From Desulfobia sp. (GTDB taxonomy: Bacteria; Desulfobacterota; Desulfobulbia; Desulfobulbales; SURF-16): 9,066 nucleotides of DNA. Location: contig JAUWDC010000020.1 in NCBI GenBank assembly GCA_030608985.1, positions 1-9,066 of the forward strand, read 5' to 3'. Below are positions 1-7,402 of the stretch, in pieces. Position numbers and translations under genes: made by a program. The notes under the pieces were generated by a model, which saw only the letters and a list, made by a program, of their open reading frames with translations, was not told the DNA's origin and ran no database searches. How positions within the stretch are numbered: position 1 is the stretch's first letter; each line of letters opens with the position of its first letter.

Positions 1-762
1 GCAGATAAGCCCCTCTTCCTGGCAGCGCCTATTATTTGCCTTGTTGCAATGATGGTCTCGCTGGCTGTTCTTCCGTTTGCCAAAGGCTGGGCCCTTGCCG
101 ATATCAATATCGGACTCCTATTCATCTTTGCCATGAGCTCACTGGCCAGTTACGGAATTATTCTTGCCGGTTGGGCCTCTAATTCGAAATATACCCTGCT
201 CGGTGGCATGCGTTCAATGGCCCAGGTGATCAGTTATGAAATTTCCTTGGGACTGAGTCTGGTCGGGGTCATGATGCTATCCGGCTCTCTGAATTTGACA
301 CAGATAGTGGAAGCCCAGGGCTCCTCTTTTATCGGTATGTATATTTTTTCCCAGCCTGTGGCATTTTTCGTCTTTTTTATTGCCATGCTGGCGGAAACTA
401 ACAGGGTGCCATTTGATCTTCCCGAGGCTGAAACGGAGCTTGTTTCCGGTTATATAACCGAATACAGCGGCATGCGTTATGCCATGTTTTTCATGGCCGA
501 ATATATCGGCATGTTTGTAATGGCCTCAATTGGAGTTGTCTGCTTTCTGGGGGGCTGGAACGGGCCCTTCACTATCCCCTTTTTCCCTCCGATATGGTTC
601 ATTTTGAAAGTGTATCTAATAATGTTTCTCTTTATCTGGATCCGGGCCACACTTCCACGGTACAGATATGATCAGTTGATGGCGCTTGGCTGGAAACTCC
701 TGATACCGCTTTCCCTTGGTAATATTCTTTTGACCGGATTGGCTAAGATCGTCATAAATTAA
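1..762 (+). CDS. nuoH: NADH-quinone oxidoreductase subunit H (NuoH), 5'-truncated
   Basis: NuoH is the membrane subunit that anchors the peripheral arm and forms much of the quinone-binding cavity. The reading frame is open from the first base of the window, where the protein reads ADKPLFLAAP, a conserved NuoH segment. About 253 C-terminal residues are present, and roughly 70-80 N-terminal residues should lie upstream, judging from the usual length near 325-340. The diagnostic acidic loop is encoded at about 394-453: ETNRVPFD followed by LPEAETELVSGY, then EYSGM. This loop carries the acidic residues implicated in coupling quinone chemistry to the proton path. The motifs ADINIG, GWASNSKY and LLGGMRS and the C-terminal LPRYRYDQLMALGWK are also typical. 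Multiple hydrophobic helices fill the rest. A 16-base gap separates it from nuoI. The identification is secure; only the start is missing. Confidence 0.97.
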   Translation, partial: ADKPLFLAAPIICLVAMMVSLAVLPFAKGWALADINIGLLFIFAMSSLASYGIILAGWASNSKYTLLGGMRSMAQVISYEISLGLSLVGVMMLSGSLNLTQIVEAQGSSFIGMYIFSQPVAFFVFFIAMLAETNRVPFDLPEAETELVSGYITEYSGMRYAMFFMAEYIGMFVMASIGVVCFLGGWNGPFTIPFFPPIWFILKVYLIMFLFIWIRATLPRYRYDQLMALGWKLLIPLSLGNILLTGLAKIVIN

Positions 763-778
763 GTCGAGACAGATTGAT

Positions 779-1414
779 ATGATCGTAAAATACAAACCGA
801 AAAGAAATTTTCTGCAAACCATCATCCAGATGGAGATTCTCCAGGGATTGGCTCTCACTTTGCGCAAATTGTTTTCCCCGCCAATTACCAGACAATATCC
901 ACAGGAAAAGCCGCCGATGTATCCAGGTTTCCGTGGCCAGCATGCTCTGGTTCGCGATCCGCAAAGTGGCACGGCCAAATGCGTTGCCTGTATGCGTTGC
1001 GCGCAAGTTTGCCCATCCCGATGTATCAGTATTCGCTATCATGAAGAAGAGGAGACTACCCGCAGGATAATGGATAGTTTTAATATTGAAGCCCTTCGAT
1101 GCGTGTATTGCGGCTATTGCGTTGAAGTATGTCCTGTCAACGCCATCACCATGACAGACGTGTTTGAGTATGCCTCGTATGATCGAGAATCAATCTATTT
1201 TGATAAGGAAAGACTGCTGAGCAATTGGGATAATTTTATGAGTAGCAGCACATATGATCAGTCAAGTTATGTCAATCCGTTCTGGCGACCAAGAGGCCTT
1301 CCTGAATCGGAACTGACGGCAGCAAAAAGAGTCCCTGTCCCCGACGATTGGATTATTGAAAATCAGTTTGTAGGAAGAAAAGCACGCAGTAAAAAGATTA
1401 CTGGAGGACAATAA
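779..1414 (+). CDS. nuoI: NADH-quinone oxidoreductase subunit I (NuoI), two [4Fe-4S] ferredoxin-type subunit
   Basis: NuoI is the 8Fe ferredoxin-like subunit of the Q-module. It passes electrons through clusters N6a and N6b towards the terminal cluster and quinone. The 211-residue product has two complete CxxCxxCxxxCP motifs. The first is C68, C71, C74 and C78 (CVACMRCAQVCP); the second is C108, C111, C114 and C118 (CVYCGYCVEVCP). An N-terminal amphipathic stretch (about residues 10-32, ending LRKLF) matches the membrane-lying helix of the family. After the second motif, the segment DVFEYASYDRESIYFDKERLL is typical of NuoI. The tail of about 50 further residues is polar and makes it somewhat longer than the E. 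coli protein (about 180 aa). The Shine-Dalgarno sequence is weak (GAG about a dozen bases upstream), but the N-terminus fits the family. The stop codon overlaps the nuoJ start by one base (TAATG). Confidence 0.96.
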   Translation: MIVKYKPKRNFLQTIIQMEILQGLALTLRKLFSPPITRQYPQEKPPMYPGFRGQHALVRDPQSGTAKCVACMRCAQVCPSRCISIRYHEEEETTRRIMDSFNIEALRCVYCGYCVEVCPVNAITMTDVFEYASYDRESIYFDKERLLSNWDNFMSSSTYDQSSYVNPFWRPRGLPESELTAAKRVPVPDDWIIENQFVGRKARSKKITGGQ

Positions 1415-1980
1415 TGTTAAGCAAATTCATCTTTTTATACTGCGCCCTGATGATTGTCACCACCGGTATACTTGCTGTGCGGTTTCGAAATCCTGTCCAC
1501 AGCGTCTTGGCTGTTTTAGTCCTTTTTTTTCATATGGCTGGATTGTACCTGTTGCTCAATGCGGAATTTCTGGCAGCGGTCCAGATTATCGTATATGCCG
1601 GTGCTATTCTCGTCTTGTATCTTTTTGTGTTATTCCTCGTCAATATCAGGGAGGAGATCACGACCAAACGTTTTGTTGAGAACCATAATATTTCTAAATT
1701 CATCTCCTTCCTGGTTTTTTTGATGTTAATAGCGGTTACACAGTCTTTTCGCCTTGGAGTCCCAGGGGAATGGACTACGGATGCTATCAACCAGGCAACC
1801 CATACCAAAGCTCTGGGGATTGAAATATTTACATCGTATATCCTACCATTTGAGATAATCGCTTTAATTCTGCTGGTAGCAGTTGTTGGTGGAATTCTTC
1901 TGGCCAAGCAGGATAAACAGGAGGTGGTCATGGCCCCGGATGAGGGTTCAGGGCCATTGACAAAGGGAGGGCAAAAATGA
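1414..1980 (+). CDS. nuoJ: NADH-quinone oxidoreductase subunit J (NuoJ)
   Basis: NuoJ is a five-helix membrane subunit near the Q-module/membrane-arm joint. Its third helix undergoes pi-bulge to alpha transitions linked to coupling. The 188-residue product is close to the family length (about 165-185). The signature helix 3 lies at residues 58-77 ([19 protein letters not shown]), with Tyr61 at the position of the key E. coli tyrosine. Other predicted helices are at about 5-22, 29-48, 95-112 and 143-164. The last contains the conserved PFE (Glu147) followed by VGGILLAK. The C-terminal tail is short, polar and variable. A strong Shine-Dalgarno GGAGG (1403-1407) lies 6 bases before the ATG. The start overlaps the nuoI stop by one base, and the end overlaps nuoK by four (ATGA), suggesting coupled translation. 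Confidence 0.95.
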   Translation: MLSKFIFLYCALMIVTTGILAVRFRNPVHSVLAVLVLFFHMAGLYLLLNAEFLAAVQIIVYAGAILVLYLFVLFLVNIREEITTKRFVENHNISKFISFLVFLMLIAVTQSFRLGVPGEWTTDAINQATHTKALGIEIFTSYILPFEIIALILLVAVVGGILLAKQDKQEVVMAPDEGSGPLTKGGQK

Positions 1981-2279
1981 TTCCGGTAACCTGGTATCTG
2001 GCATTGAGCGTCATACTTTTTTCCATAGGAATGTATGGATTCCTGACCCGGCGCAATGTGATCATCATGTTTCTTTGCATAGAACTCATGTTGAATGCCG
2101 CAAATCTGAATTTTGTTGCCTTCAGTCATTACCTGACTGATTTGCGCGGCCAGGTCATGACTTTTTTTATCATTGCTGTTGCTGCCGCAGAGGCAGCCAT
2201 CGGCCTGGGCATTGTCGTGGCCCTGTACCGTAACCGGCGGACCGTATATTCAGACGAAATAAATGAGTTGCGAGGATAG
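1977..2279 (+). CDS. nuoK: NADH-quinone oxidoreductase subunit K (NuoK)
   Basis: NuoK is a three-helix subunit with two membrane-embedded glutamates that link the quinone end of the complex to the antiporter-like subunits. The 100-residue product matches the normal length exactly. Both essential glutamates are present at the same numbering as in E. coli: Glu36 in [16 protein letters not shown] and Glu72 in [19 protein letters not shown]. Helices lie at about 3-23, 28-48 and 60-83. GGGAGG at 1965-1970, inside the end of nuoJ, lies 6 bases before the ATG, and the ATGA overlap with nuoJ suggests coupled translation. In most nuo operons nuoL follows directly; here the next gene is nuoM, only eight bases downstream. 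Confidence 0.97.
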   Translation: MIPVTWYLALSVILFSIGMYGFLTRRNVIIMFLCIELMLNAANLNFVAFSHYLTDLRGQVMTFFIIAVAAAEAAIGLGIVVALYRNRRTVYSDEINELRG

Positions 2280-2287
2280 GATAAACG

Positions 2288-3817
2288 ATGGATTTTTTGA
2301 TATTACATGACGGCTGGCTGCCCATCCTGAGTATCCTGATGATTCTGCCGCTGGCAGGGGCCTTTCTTTTGTTTGTTATCCCAGGAGAAAATTTTCAGAA
2401 ATATTGGGCGCTGGGTGTGACCACGGTGACAGCAGCTGTTTCACTCCCCCTTTATTTCCGTTTTGATTCAACCACCTATAAATATCAGTTTGGTGAGCAC
2501 CATAGCTGGATTCCTGCCCTTGATGTCAATTATACCTTGGGGATAGACGGCATCAGCCTGCTGCTTGTCCTGATGACTACCTTGCTGATGCCTCTCTGTG
2601 TTCTCTGTTCCTGGCGATATATTACAACCAAGGTGAGGGAGTTCATGTTCTGCCTTCTGCTCATTGAAACGTCCATGTTAGGCGTATTCATGGCCCTGGA
2701 TTTTGTGTTTTTCTATATCGTCTGGGAAGCAACACTCATCCCCATGTTCTTTCTTATCGGCGTCTGGGGTGGAGAACGCAAGATCTATGCTTCGATCAAG
2801 TTTTTTCTTTATACACTGGCAGGCTCGGTGCTGATGCTGGTGGCAATCATTGCTCTCTATTTTAATACAGACCCTCATACCTTCAGCATTCCCCTCCTGA
2901 TGGGACAGGGGTATTCTTCAATTTTCCAAAAATGGGTGTTTGTGGCCTTTTTCCTGGCTTTTGCCATCAAGGTTCCGATGTTCCCATTTCATACCTGGTT
3001 ACCTGCCGCCCATGTACAGGCTCCTACGGCCGGCAGTGTGATTCTGGCAAGCGTGCTTTTGAAAATGGGTACGTATGGTTTCCTGCGGTTTTGCTTGCCC
3101 ATTACCCCGGCTGCCACCGTTACTTTCACCCCTTTTATTTTATGGTTGTCTGTGGCCGGGATTTTGTACGGCGGTTTCACGGCACTGGCCCAGAGTGATA
3201 TGAAAAAATTGATTGCCTATTCCAGTGTGGGCCACATGGGCTTTGTCACTTTGGGGATTTTTGTCCTTAATCCCATCGGCTTGGAAGGTGCCCTGCTGCA
3301 AATGATCAATCATGGCATTACCACCGGAGCCCTGTTTCTCTGTGTAGGGATGATTTATGAACGGACCCATACCAGGGATCTTGATTTGAATGCGGGAGTT
3401 GGCCAGTATATGCCGGTTTATGTGACTTTTCTGGCATTTTTTTCACTCTCGTCCCTGGCATTTCCCGGAACAAATAGTTTTATCGCTGAGTTTATGATTC
3501 TTGCCGGTGGTTTTGCCAAATCAAAACTGATAGCCACCTGTGCCATTCCCGGGGCAATTCTGGCAGCAGCCTATATGTTGCGTATGCTGCAGAAAATAGT
3601 ATGGGGGGGCACGGAAAATCCAACCCATACCGGCCTGTCTGATTTGAATACCAGGGAAATCGTTACGCTGGCACCGTTGCTGCTTTTAGTCTTCTGGATA
3701 GGTTTGGCACCTAAGCCGTTTCTTAATGTCATGCATGCCAGCGTGGCCCATTTGCTTGAACAGGTCAATGGCTTGCAGGCCGGTGTAGCTCCCATGGCAA
3801 AGATAATGTTGCCGTAA
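2288..3817 (+). CDS. nuoM: NADH-quinone oxidoreductase subunit M (NuoM)
   Basis: NuoM is an antiporter-like proton-translocating subunit of about 14 helices. The 509-residue length equals that of E. coli NuoM, and the sequence is recognisably NuoM rather than NuoL. Key charged residues can be read directly: Glu147 (TM5, WEATLIPMFFLIG), Lys228 (TM7, AFAIKVPMFPFHTWLPAAH), Lys259 (TM8, ASVLLKMGTYGFLRF) and Glu401 (TM12, SFIAEFMIL). Glutamate rather than lysine at the TM12 position is the NuoM hallmark. TM11 reads INHGITTGALFL and lacks the HxxxK seen in NuoL and MrpD. LGIDGISLLLV and YERTHTRDL are further family motifs. GAGGATAGG (2272-2280) serves as the ribosome binding site, 7 bases from the ATG. 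It follows nuoK directly with no nuoL between, which is unusual. The full set of catalytic residues predicts an active pump. Confidence 0.96.
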   Translation: MDFLILHDGWLPILSILMILPLAGAFLLFVIPGENFQKYWALGVTTVTAAVSLPLYFRFDSTTYKYQFGEHHSWIPALDVNYTLGIDGISLLLVLMTTLLMPLCVLCSWRYITTKVREFMFCLLLIETSMLGVFMALDFVFFYIVWEATLIPMFFLIGVWGGERKIYASIKFFLYTLAGSVLMLVAIIALYFNTDPHTFSIPLLMGQGYSSIFQKWVFVAFFLAFAIKVPMFPFHTWLPAAHVQAPTAGSVILASVLLKMGTYGFLRFCLPITPAATVTFTPFILWLSVAGILYGGFTALAQSDMKKLIAYSSVGHMGFVTLGIFVLNPIGLEGALLQMINHGITTGALFLCVGMIYERTHTRDLDLNAGVGQYMPVYVTFLAFFSLSSLAFPGTNSFIAEFMILAGGFAKSKLIATCAIPGAILAAAYMLRMLQKIVWGGTENPTHTGLSDLNTREIVTLAPLLLLVFWIGLAPKPFLNVMHASVAHLLEQVNGLQAGVAPMAKIMLP

Positions 3818-3850
3818 ACGTGATCAAAGGAAATGAGAAGGACCTAAGAT

Positions 3851-5332
3851 ATGGAAGTCATTATATCGAGTAAACCTTTAGTTGCAATGTTGTGTGCCTT
3901 ATTCGGCGCCATTCTGGTGAGCCTTTCCGGCAGAAAACCGAATATTCGTGAGTCTTGGTCGGTGGCAGCGGCAGTCTGCATGTTTGGTGTCATCGCCTCT
4001 ATGGCTCCCGAAGTGATGGCCGGCAATATATATAAATATCAATTGTTTGACATGCTGCCCGGATTATCCCTTACCTTTCGGGCTGATGCCTTTTCCATGA
4101 TATTTGCCATTGTCGCCTCTTTTCTCTGGATCCTGGCGGCATTTTATTCCATGGGTTATATGCGAGGGTTGCAGGAACATGCCCAGACGCGCTTTAATAC
4201 CTGTTTTGCCCTTTCTCTTTTTGGCGCGATAGGAGTCGCTTTCGCGGATAATCTTTTTACCCTGTATCTTTTCTACGAGATTGTTTCCATCTGTACCTAC
4301 CCGTTGGTCGCCCACCATCAGGACGAGGAAGGATATTCCGGTGCCAGGAAGTACATTGTCTACCTGACCACCACTGCTAAAGGGCTGCTGCTGCCGGCAA
4401 TGATTCTTATCTATGTGTTGACCGGCAGCCTGGATTTTGCCGACAATATTCACACCGGTATTTTCCCAGCCGGGGTGAGTAGTGTTGTGGTGACCATCCT
4501 CTATATCTGCTGCCTCATTGGTTTTGCAAAAAATGGCCTTATGCCGTTTCATAACTGGCTGCCTGGTGCCATGGTGGCCCCAACCCCGGTCAGTGCTCTG
4601 CTTCATGCTGTGGCCGTGGTAAAGGTGGGGGTCTTTTCCACTACCAGGGTTATGCTTTACGTATTCGGCACGGACCAGATGAGTGCCTTGAATCTTGGAG
4701 TTCCCACGGCGTACTTTGTCTCATTTACCATCATCACGGCTTCGATAATTGCGCTTACCAAAGATAATCTCAAAGCGCGGCTTGCCTATTCCACAGTGAG
4801 CCAGCTCGCCTATATTATCTTGGGTGTCGCACTGCTGACCCCCAATGGGATTGAGGGTGGACTGGTGCACATTGCCAACCATGCTTTTGCGAAAATTACC
4901 CTCTTTTTCTGTGCCGGTGCCATTTATGTTGCCACCCGCAAAAAAACAATTTCGGAAATGGCCGGTCTTGGCCGGACTATGCCGTTTACCTTTGCCGCTT
5001 TTGGCATTGCCTCGCTCTCCATGATCGGAGCGCCCCCGGTTGGCGGTTTTGTCACCAAATGGAAGCTGTTGGTCGGGGCCATGGAAATGCCGGCTCACTC
5101 TATCGGTATATTGCTTGTTCTGCTGGCAAGTACGTTGCTTAATGCCGCTTACTTTGCTCCTGTTACCTACAGGGCCTTTTTTGGCAAGCGACCGGTGGGT
5201 GAAACCTACGAAGGGATTAAGGAAGCTCCGTTGTCCATGGTTATCCCTCTCATGATTGCCGCAATTATTTCCGTAATTATAGGTATCTATCCAGATTTTA
5301 TGATGACCTTTGTTAATATGGTGACCCAATGA
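3851..5332 (+). CDS. MrpD/NuoL-type antiporter-like subunit of complex I (extra pumping subunit)
   Basis: This 493-residue, roughly 14-helix protein belongs to the proton-conducting membrane transporter family shared by NuoL/M/N and the Mrp Na+/H+ antiporter subunits A and D. The machinery of the fold is intact: Glu143 (TM5, LFYEIVSICTYPLVAHH), Lys227 (TM7, GFAKNGLMPFHNWLPGAM), Lys258 (TM8, VAVVKVG), His344 and Lys348 (TM11, NHAFAKITLFFCAGA) and Lys403 (TM12, PPVGGFVTKWKLL). The TM11 HxxxK and the TM12 lysine are NuoL/MrpD traits, so it is not a second NuoM. The length matches MrpD, and there is no C-terminal lateral helix as in NuoL. GAAGGA (3837-3842) lies 8 bases before the ATG, and the stop overlaps the next gene by four bases. 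Its position inside the nuo operon suggests an additional ion-translocating module of complex I. Whether it moves H+ or Na+ cannot be read from sequence. Confidence 0.88.
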   Translation: MEVIISSKPLVAMLCALFGAILVSLSGRKPNIRESWSVAAAVCMFGVIASMAPEVMAGNIYKYQLFDMLPGLSLTFRADAFSMIFAIVASFLWILAAFYSMGYMRGLQEHAQTRFNTCFALSLFGAIGVAFADNLFTLYLFYEIVSICTYPLVAHHQDEEGYSGARKYIVYLTTTAKGLLLPAMILIYVLTGSLDFADNIHTGIFPAGVSSVVVTILYICCLIGFAKNGLMPFHNWLPGAMVAPTPVSALLHAVAVVKVGVFSTTRVMLYVFGTDQMSALNLGVPTAYFVSFTIITASIIALTKDNLKARLAYSTVSQLAYIILGVALLTPNGIEGGLVHIANHAFAKITLFFCAGAIYVATRKKTISEMAGLGRTMPFTFAAFGIASLSMIGAPPVGGFVTKWKLLVGAMEMPAHSIGILLVLLASTLLNAAYFAPVTYRAFFGKRPVGETYEGIKEAPLSMVIPLMIAAIISVIIGIYPDFMMTFVNMVTQ

Positions 5333-5592
5333 TAGTACGATTTATTGATTTTTTCCGGAATCGAATGCAGATGACCATCAGACTCTGTTACGGGGTTCTT
5401 GCACTCCTTGTTATCATCGATATAATGCCCGGCTTGACCGGTAAGGAGCACCATGCCCATAGCTGGGTCGAGCACTATATTCCGGGGTGGTGGTCCATTT
5501 TCGGCTTTGTCGCCTGTACATTGATTATCTTTGTTTCCAAGTGGTTTGGCCACCTTGGCATCATGACTCGCGAGGACTATTATGATGACTGA
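5329..5592 (+). CDS. small two-helix membrane protein between the MrpD-like subunits, unknown function
   Basis: The 87-residue product has two predicted membrane helices, at about 17-34 and 54-72. The N-terminus is basic (MIVRFIDFFRNRMQ), suggesting it faces the cytoplasm, which would place the connecting loop outside. That loop holds a histidine cluster (H41, H42, H44, H49) and ends in PGWWSIFGF. The C-terminus is acidic and aromatic (REDYYDD). I recall similar small proteins with a Gly-Phe-Val-Ala-Cys helix and an EDYYD tail beside MrpD-like complex I genes, but I cannot name a characterised family. It overlaps the upstream gene by four bases (ATGA) and the downstream gene by eleven. Only a weak GGTGA precedes the ATG, so its translation probably depends on reinitiation after the upstream gene. 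This strongly suggests a real gene made in step with both large partners, possibly an accessory or linker subunit. The function is inferred from position only. Confidence 0.8.
   Translation: MIVRFIDFFRNRMQMTIRLCYGVLALLVIIDIMPGLTGKEHHAHSWVEHYIPGWWSIFGFVACTLIIFVSKWFGHLGIMTREDYYDD
5572..5576 (+). promoter_or_regulatory. ribosome binding site for the 596-aa subunit, inside the 87-aa gene
   Basis: GAGGA lies within the last codons of the 87-residue gene. It is 5 bases before the ATG at 5582 and 8 bases before a second in-frame ATG at 5585. Either could be used; spacing slightly favours 5585, which would remove one Met. The placement couples translation of the two genes. Confidence 0.55.
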
Positions 5593-7372
5593 TTTATGGA
5601 TTCATCCAGCCGCCGTTCTAATCATAGGGGCCTTGCTGCTGCCCTTTGTGCGGGGACCCAGGATTATTCGTAATCTCTACCTTCTTCTGGTGCCTCTGCT
5701 TGCCTTCATCAATGTGTTAACAATGGCCAAGGGCACCTTCGGCGTCATGCAGTTTATGGACTGGACTCTTACCTTTGGCAGGGTAGATAGGTTAAGCCAT
5801 GTTTTCGGCTTCATCATGACATTGATGTGCCTTATCGGTACTGTCTACGGCATGAATTCGAAGGGGATCAGAGAGATTTTTGCAGCATGGCTCTATGTTG
5901 CCGGCTCCCTCGGAGTCATTTACTGTGGTGATTATATAGTCCTCTTTCTTTTCTGGGAACTGATGGCTTTCACTTCAGTTTTCCTCGTTTGGTTCCGCGG
6001 CAGGAAACGATCCATGGCCACCGGCTATCGCTACCTGATGGTCCATACCTTCGGGGGACTGGTTTTGCTGGCCGGCCTGATCTTACGATATCAGGCCACC
6101 GGGGGAGATATTTCCTTTGGCCCAATCGGAGTTGATTCACCCTCCCTGTATACCTACCTTATTATGATCGGTTTCATCTTGAATGCCGCGGTGCCACCGT
6201 TACATGCCTGGTTGCCTGACGCATACGGAGAGGCTACAGTAGCCGGCGCTGTATTCATGTGCGCTTTTACCACCAAAACAGCCATTTATGCCCTGGCCCG
6301 TGGTTTTGCCGGCATGGATATTCTCATTGCCCTCGGCGTCATTATGGCGCTCTATGGTGTCGTTTACGCGGTGCTCGAAAATGATGCCCGTCGACTTCTT
6401 GCCTATCATATTATCAGTCAGGTCGGGTATATGGTGGCCGGTGTCGGTATTGGTACCGAAATGGCTATTAACGGCACCTGTGCCCATGCTTTTGCTCATA
6501 TTCTTTATAAAGGGCTGCTGTTCATGGGCTGCGGTTCGGTATTGTTCATGACCAACAAGAGTAAATTCAGTGATCTTGGTGGTCTGTATAAAAAGATGCC
6601 GAGAACATTTGTGTATACGCTCATCGGCGGTCTTTCCATTTCAGCCTTTCCCCTGTTTTCCGGTTTTGTCAGTAAATCCATGATCGTGGCGGCGGGCTTT
6701 CATGAGCATCTCATGTGGGCCGCTTTCCTGCTCACCCTGGCCTCTGCCGGAACCTTTCTCCACACAGGCCTCAAGGTTCCTTATTTCATTTGGTTCGGCA
6801 AGAATAACTGTAGTGAGGAAACGTGGGAGAAAGCTGCTGATCCGCCGGTTAATATGGAGATTGCCATGGCGGTGGCCGCCTTTTTCTGTATTTTCATCGG
6901 CTGCTATACTCCTTTTCTATATAACCTGCTGCCGTACCCGGTTCACTATCACCCGTATACGGCGTATCATATTTCCGAGTCCATGCAGATACTGTTGTTC
7001 ACAGCTCTTGGTTTCTTCCTGTTTGTCAAGAAACTGGCGCCGGAAGTGGTAATCAGCCTCGATTTTGACTGGTTCTATCGTAAGGGGAGCAAGGTATTCA
7101 TGTGGCTGGCCAGAAAACCGATCCAGTCATTTGATAATGCCTGGAGTGAAGTCTATCGGGTGGCAGGGATGGTGCCGCTGATGATCACAGCTCGCTTCTG
7201 GTCCTGGTTTGACTGGCATGGTATTGACGGCGTGGTGGATGGTTTGGCCCGGGTTGTCGGCTATTTTTCAGAAAAATTACGGTGGATGCAGAACGGCCAG
7301 ATAGCGCGCTATTTATCTTTTATGGCCGGTGGCGTTTTTGTTGTCCTGGTCTGGATGTTTTCGAGTATGTGA
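5582..7372 (+). CDS. NuoL/MrpD-like antiporter subunit with NuoL-like C-terminal lateral helix
   Basis: This 596-residue member of the NuoL/M/N/MrpD family carries a core of about 14 helices. It includes Glu126 (TM5, FWELMAFTSVFLVWF), Lys232 (TM8, AFTTKTAIYAL), His306 and Lys310 (TM11, HILYKGLLFMGCG) and Lys365 (TM12, FSGFVSKSMIVAA). The TM7 position aligned with the central lysine is Asn201 (ILNAAVPPLHAWLPDAY), confirmed as codon AAT at 6182-6184. After the core comes a further helix (about 467-485), a long polar/amphipathic region with DFDWFYRKG (494-502), then GIDGVVDGLARVV, LRWMQNGQIARY and a final helix (about 577-595). That C-terminus resembles the lateral helix and terminal anchor of NuoL, whose end often reads like QTGxxRxYA. 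It is probably the distal subunit standing in for NuoL. Databases may label such proteins as Na+/H+ antiporter subunit D. The start could be the ATG at 5582 or 5585. A 30-base gap precedes nuoN. Confidence 0.87.
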   Translation: MMTDLWIHPAAVLIIGALLLPFVRGPRIIRNLYLLLVPLLAFINVLTMAKGTFGVMQFMDWTLTFGRVDRLSHVFGFIMTLMCLIGTVYGMNSKGIREIFAAWLYVAGSLGVIYCGDYIVLFLFWELMAFTSVFLVWFRGRKRSMATGYRYLMVHTFGGLVLLAGLILRYQATGGDISFGPIGVDSPSLYTYLIMIGFILNAAVPPLHAWLPDAYGEATVAGAVFMCAFTTKTAIYALARGFAGMDILIALGVIMALYGVVYAVLENDARRLLAYHIISQVGYMVAGVGIGTEMAINGTCAHAFAHILYKGLLFMGCGSVLFMTNKSKFSDLGGLYKKMPRTFVYTLIGGLSISAFPLFSGFVSKSMIVAAGFHEHLMWAAFLLTLASAGTFLHTGLKVPYFIWFGKNNCSEETWEKAADPPVNMEIAMAVAAFFCIFIGCYTPFLYNLLPYPVHYHPYTAYHISESMQILLFTALGFFLFVKKLAPEVVISLDFDWFYRKGSKVFMWLARKPIQSFDNAWSEVYRVAGMVPLMITARFWSWFDWHGIDGVVDGLARVVGYFSEKLRWMQNGQIARYLSFMAGGVFVVLVWMFSSM

Positions 7373-7402
7373 TCGGTTTCATGTTAACGAGGTATTGAAA
7401 TT

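Noticed and set aside
1530..2129. Minus-strand open frame of 199 codons across nuoJ/nuoK
   Set aside because: It is fully antisense to two well-recognised genes, with no family resemblance and no plausible ribosome binding site or operon context.
4064..5329. Long minus-strand open frames (about 180 and 202 codons) opposite the 493-aa gene
   Set aside because: Their predicted proteins are polar, low in recognisable motifs and rich in His, Gly, Lys and Asn. That is what the complement of membrane-protein codons gives. The plus-strand frame is clearly a conserved antiporter-like protein.
5329..7372. The 87-aa and 596-aa frames as one gene split by a frameshift
   Set aside because: The 596-aa protein already begins at the normal N-terminus of the family core and has its own ribosome binding site. 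The 87-aa protein has two complete helices and a natural charged C-terminus, so they are two overlapping genes.
3851..7372. A complete Mrp Na+/H+ antiporter operon inserted in the nuo cluster
   Set aside because: No counterparts of MrpA (large form), B, C, E, F or G are present. Only two D-type subunits and an unrelated small protein occur, so this is not a stand-alone Mrp antiporter set.
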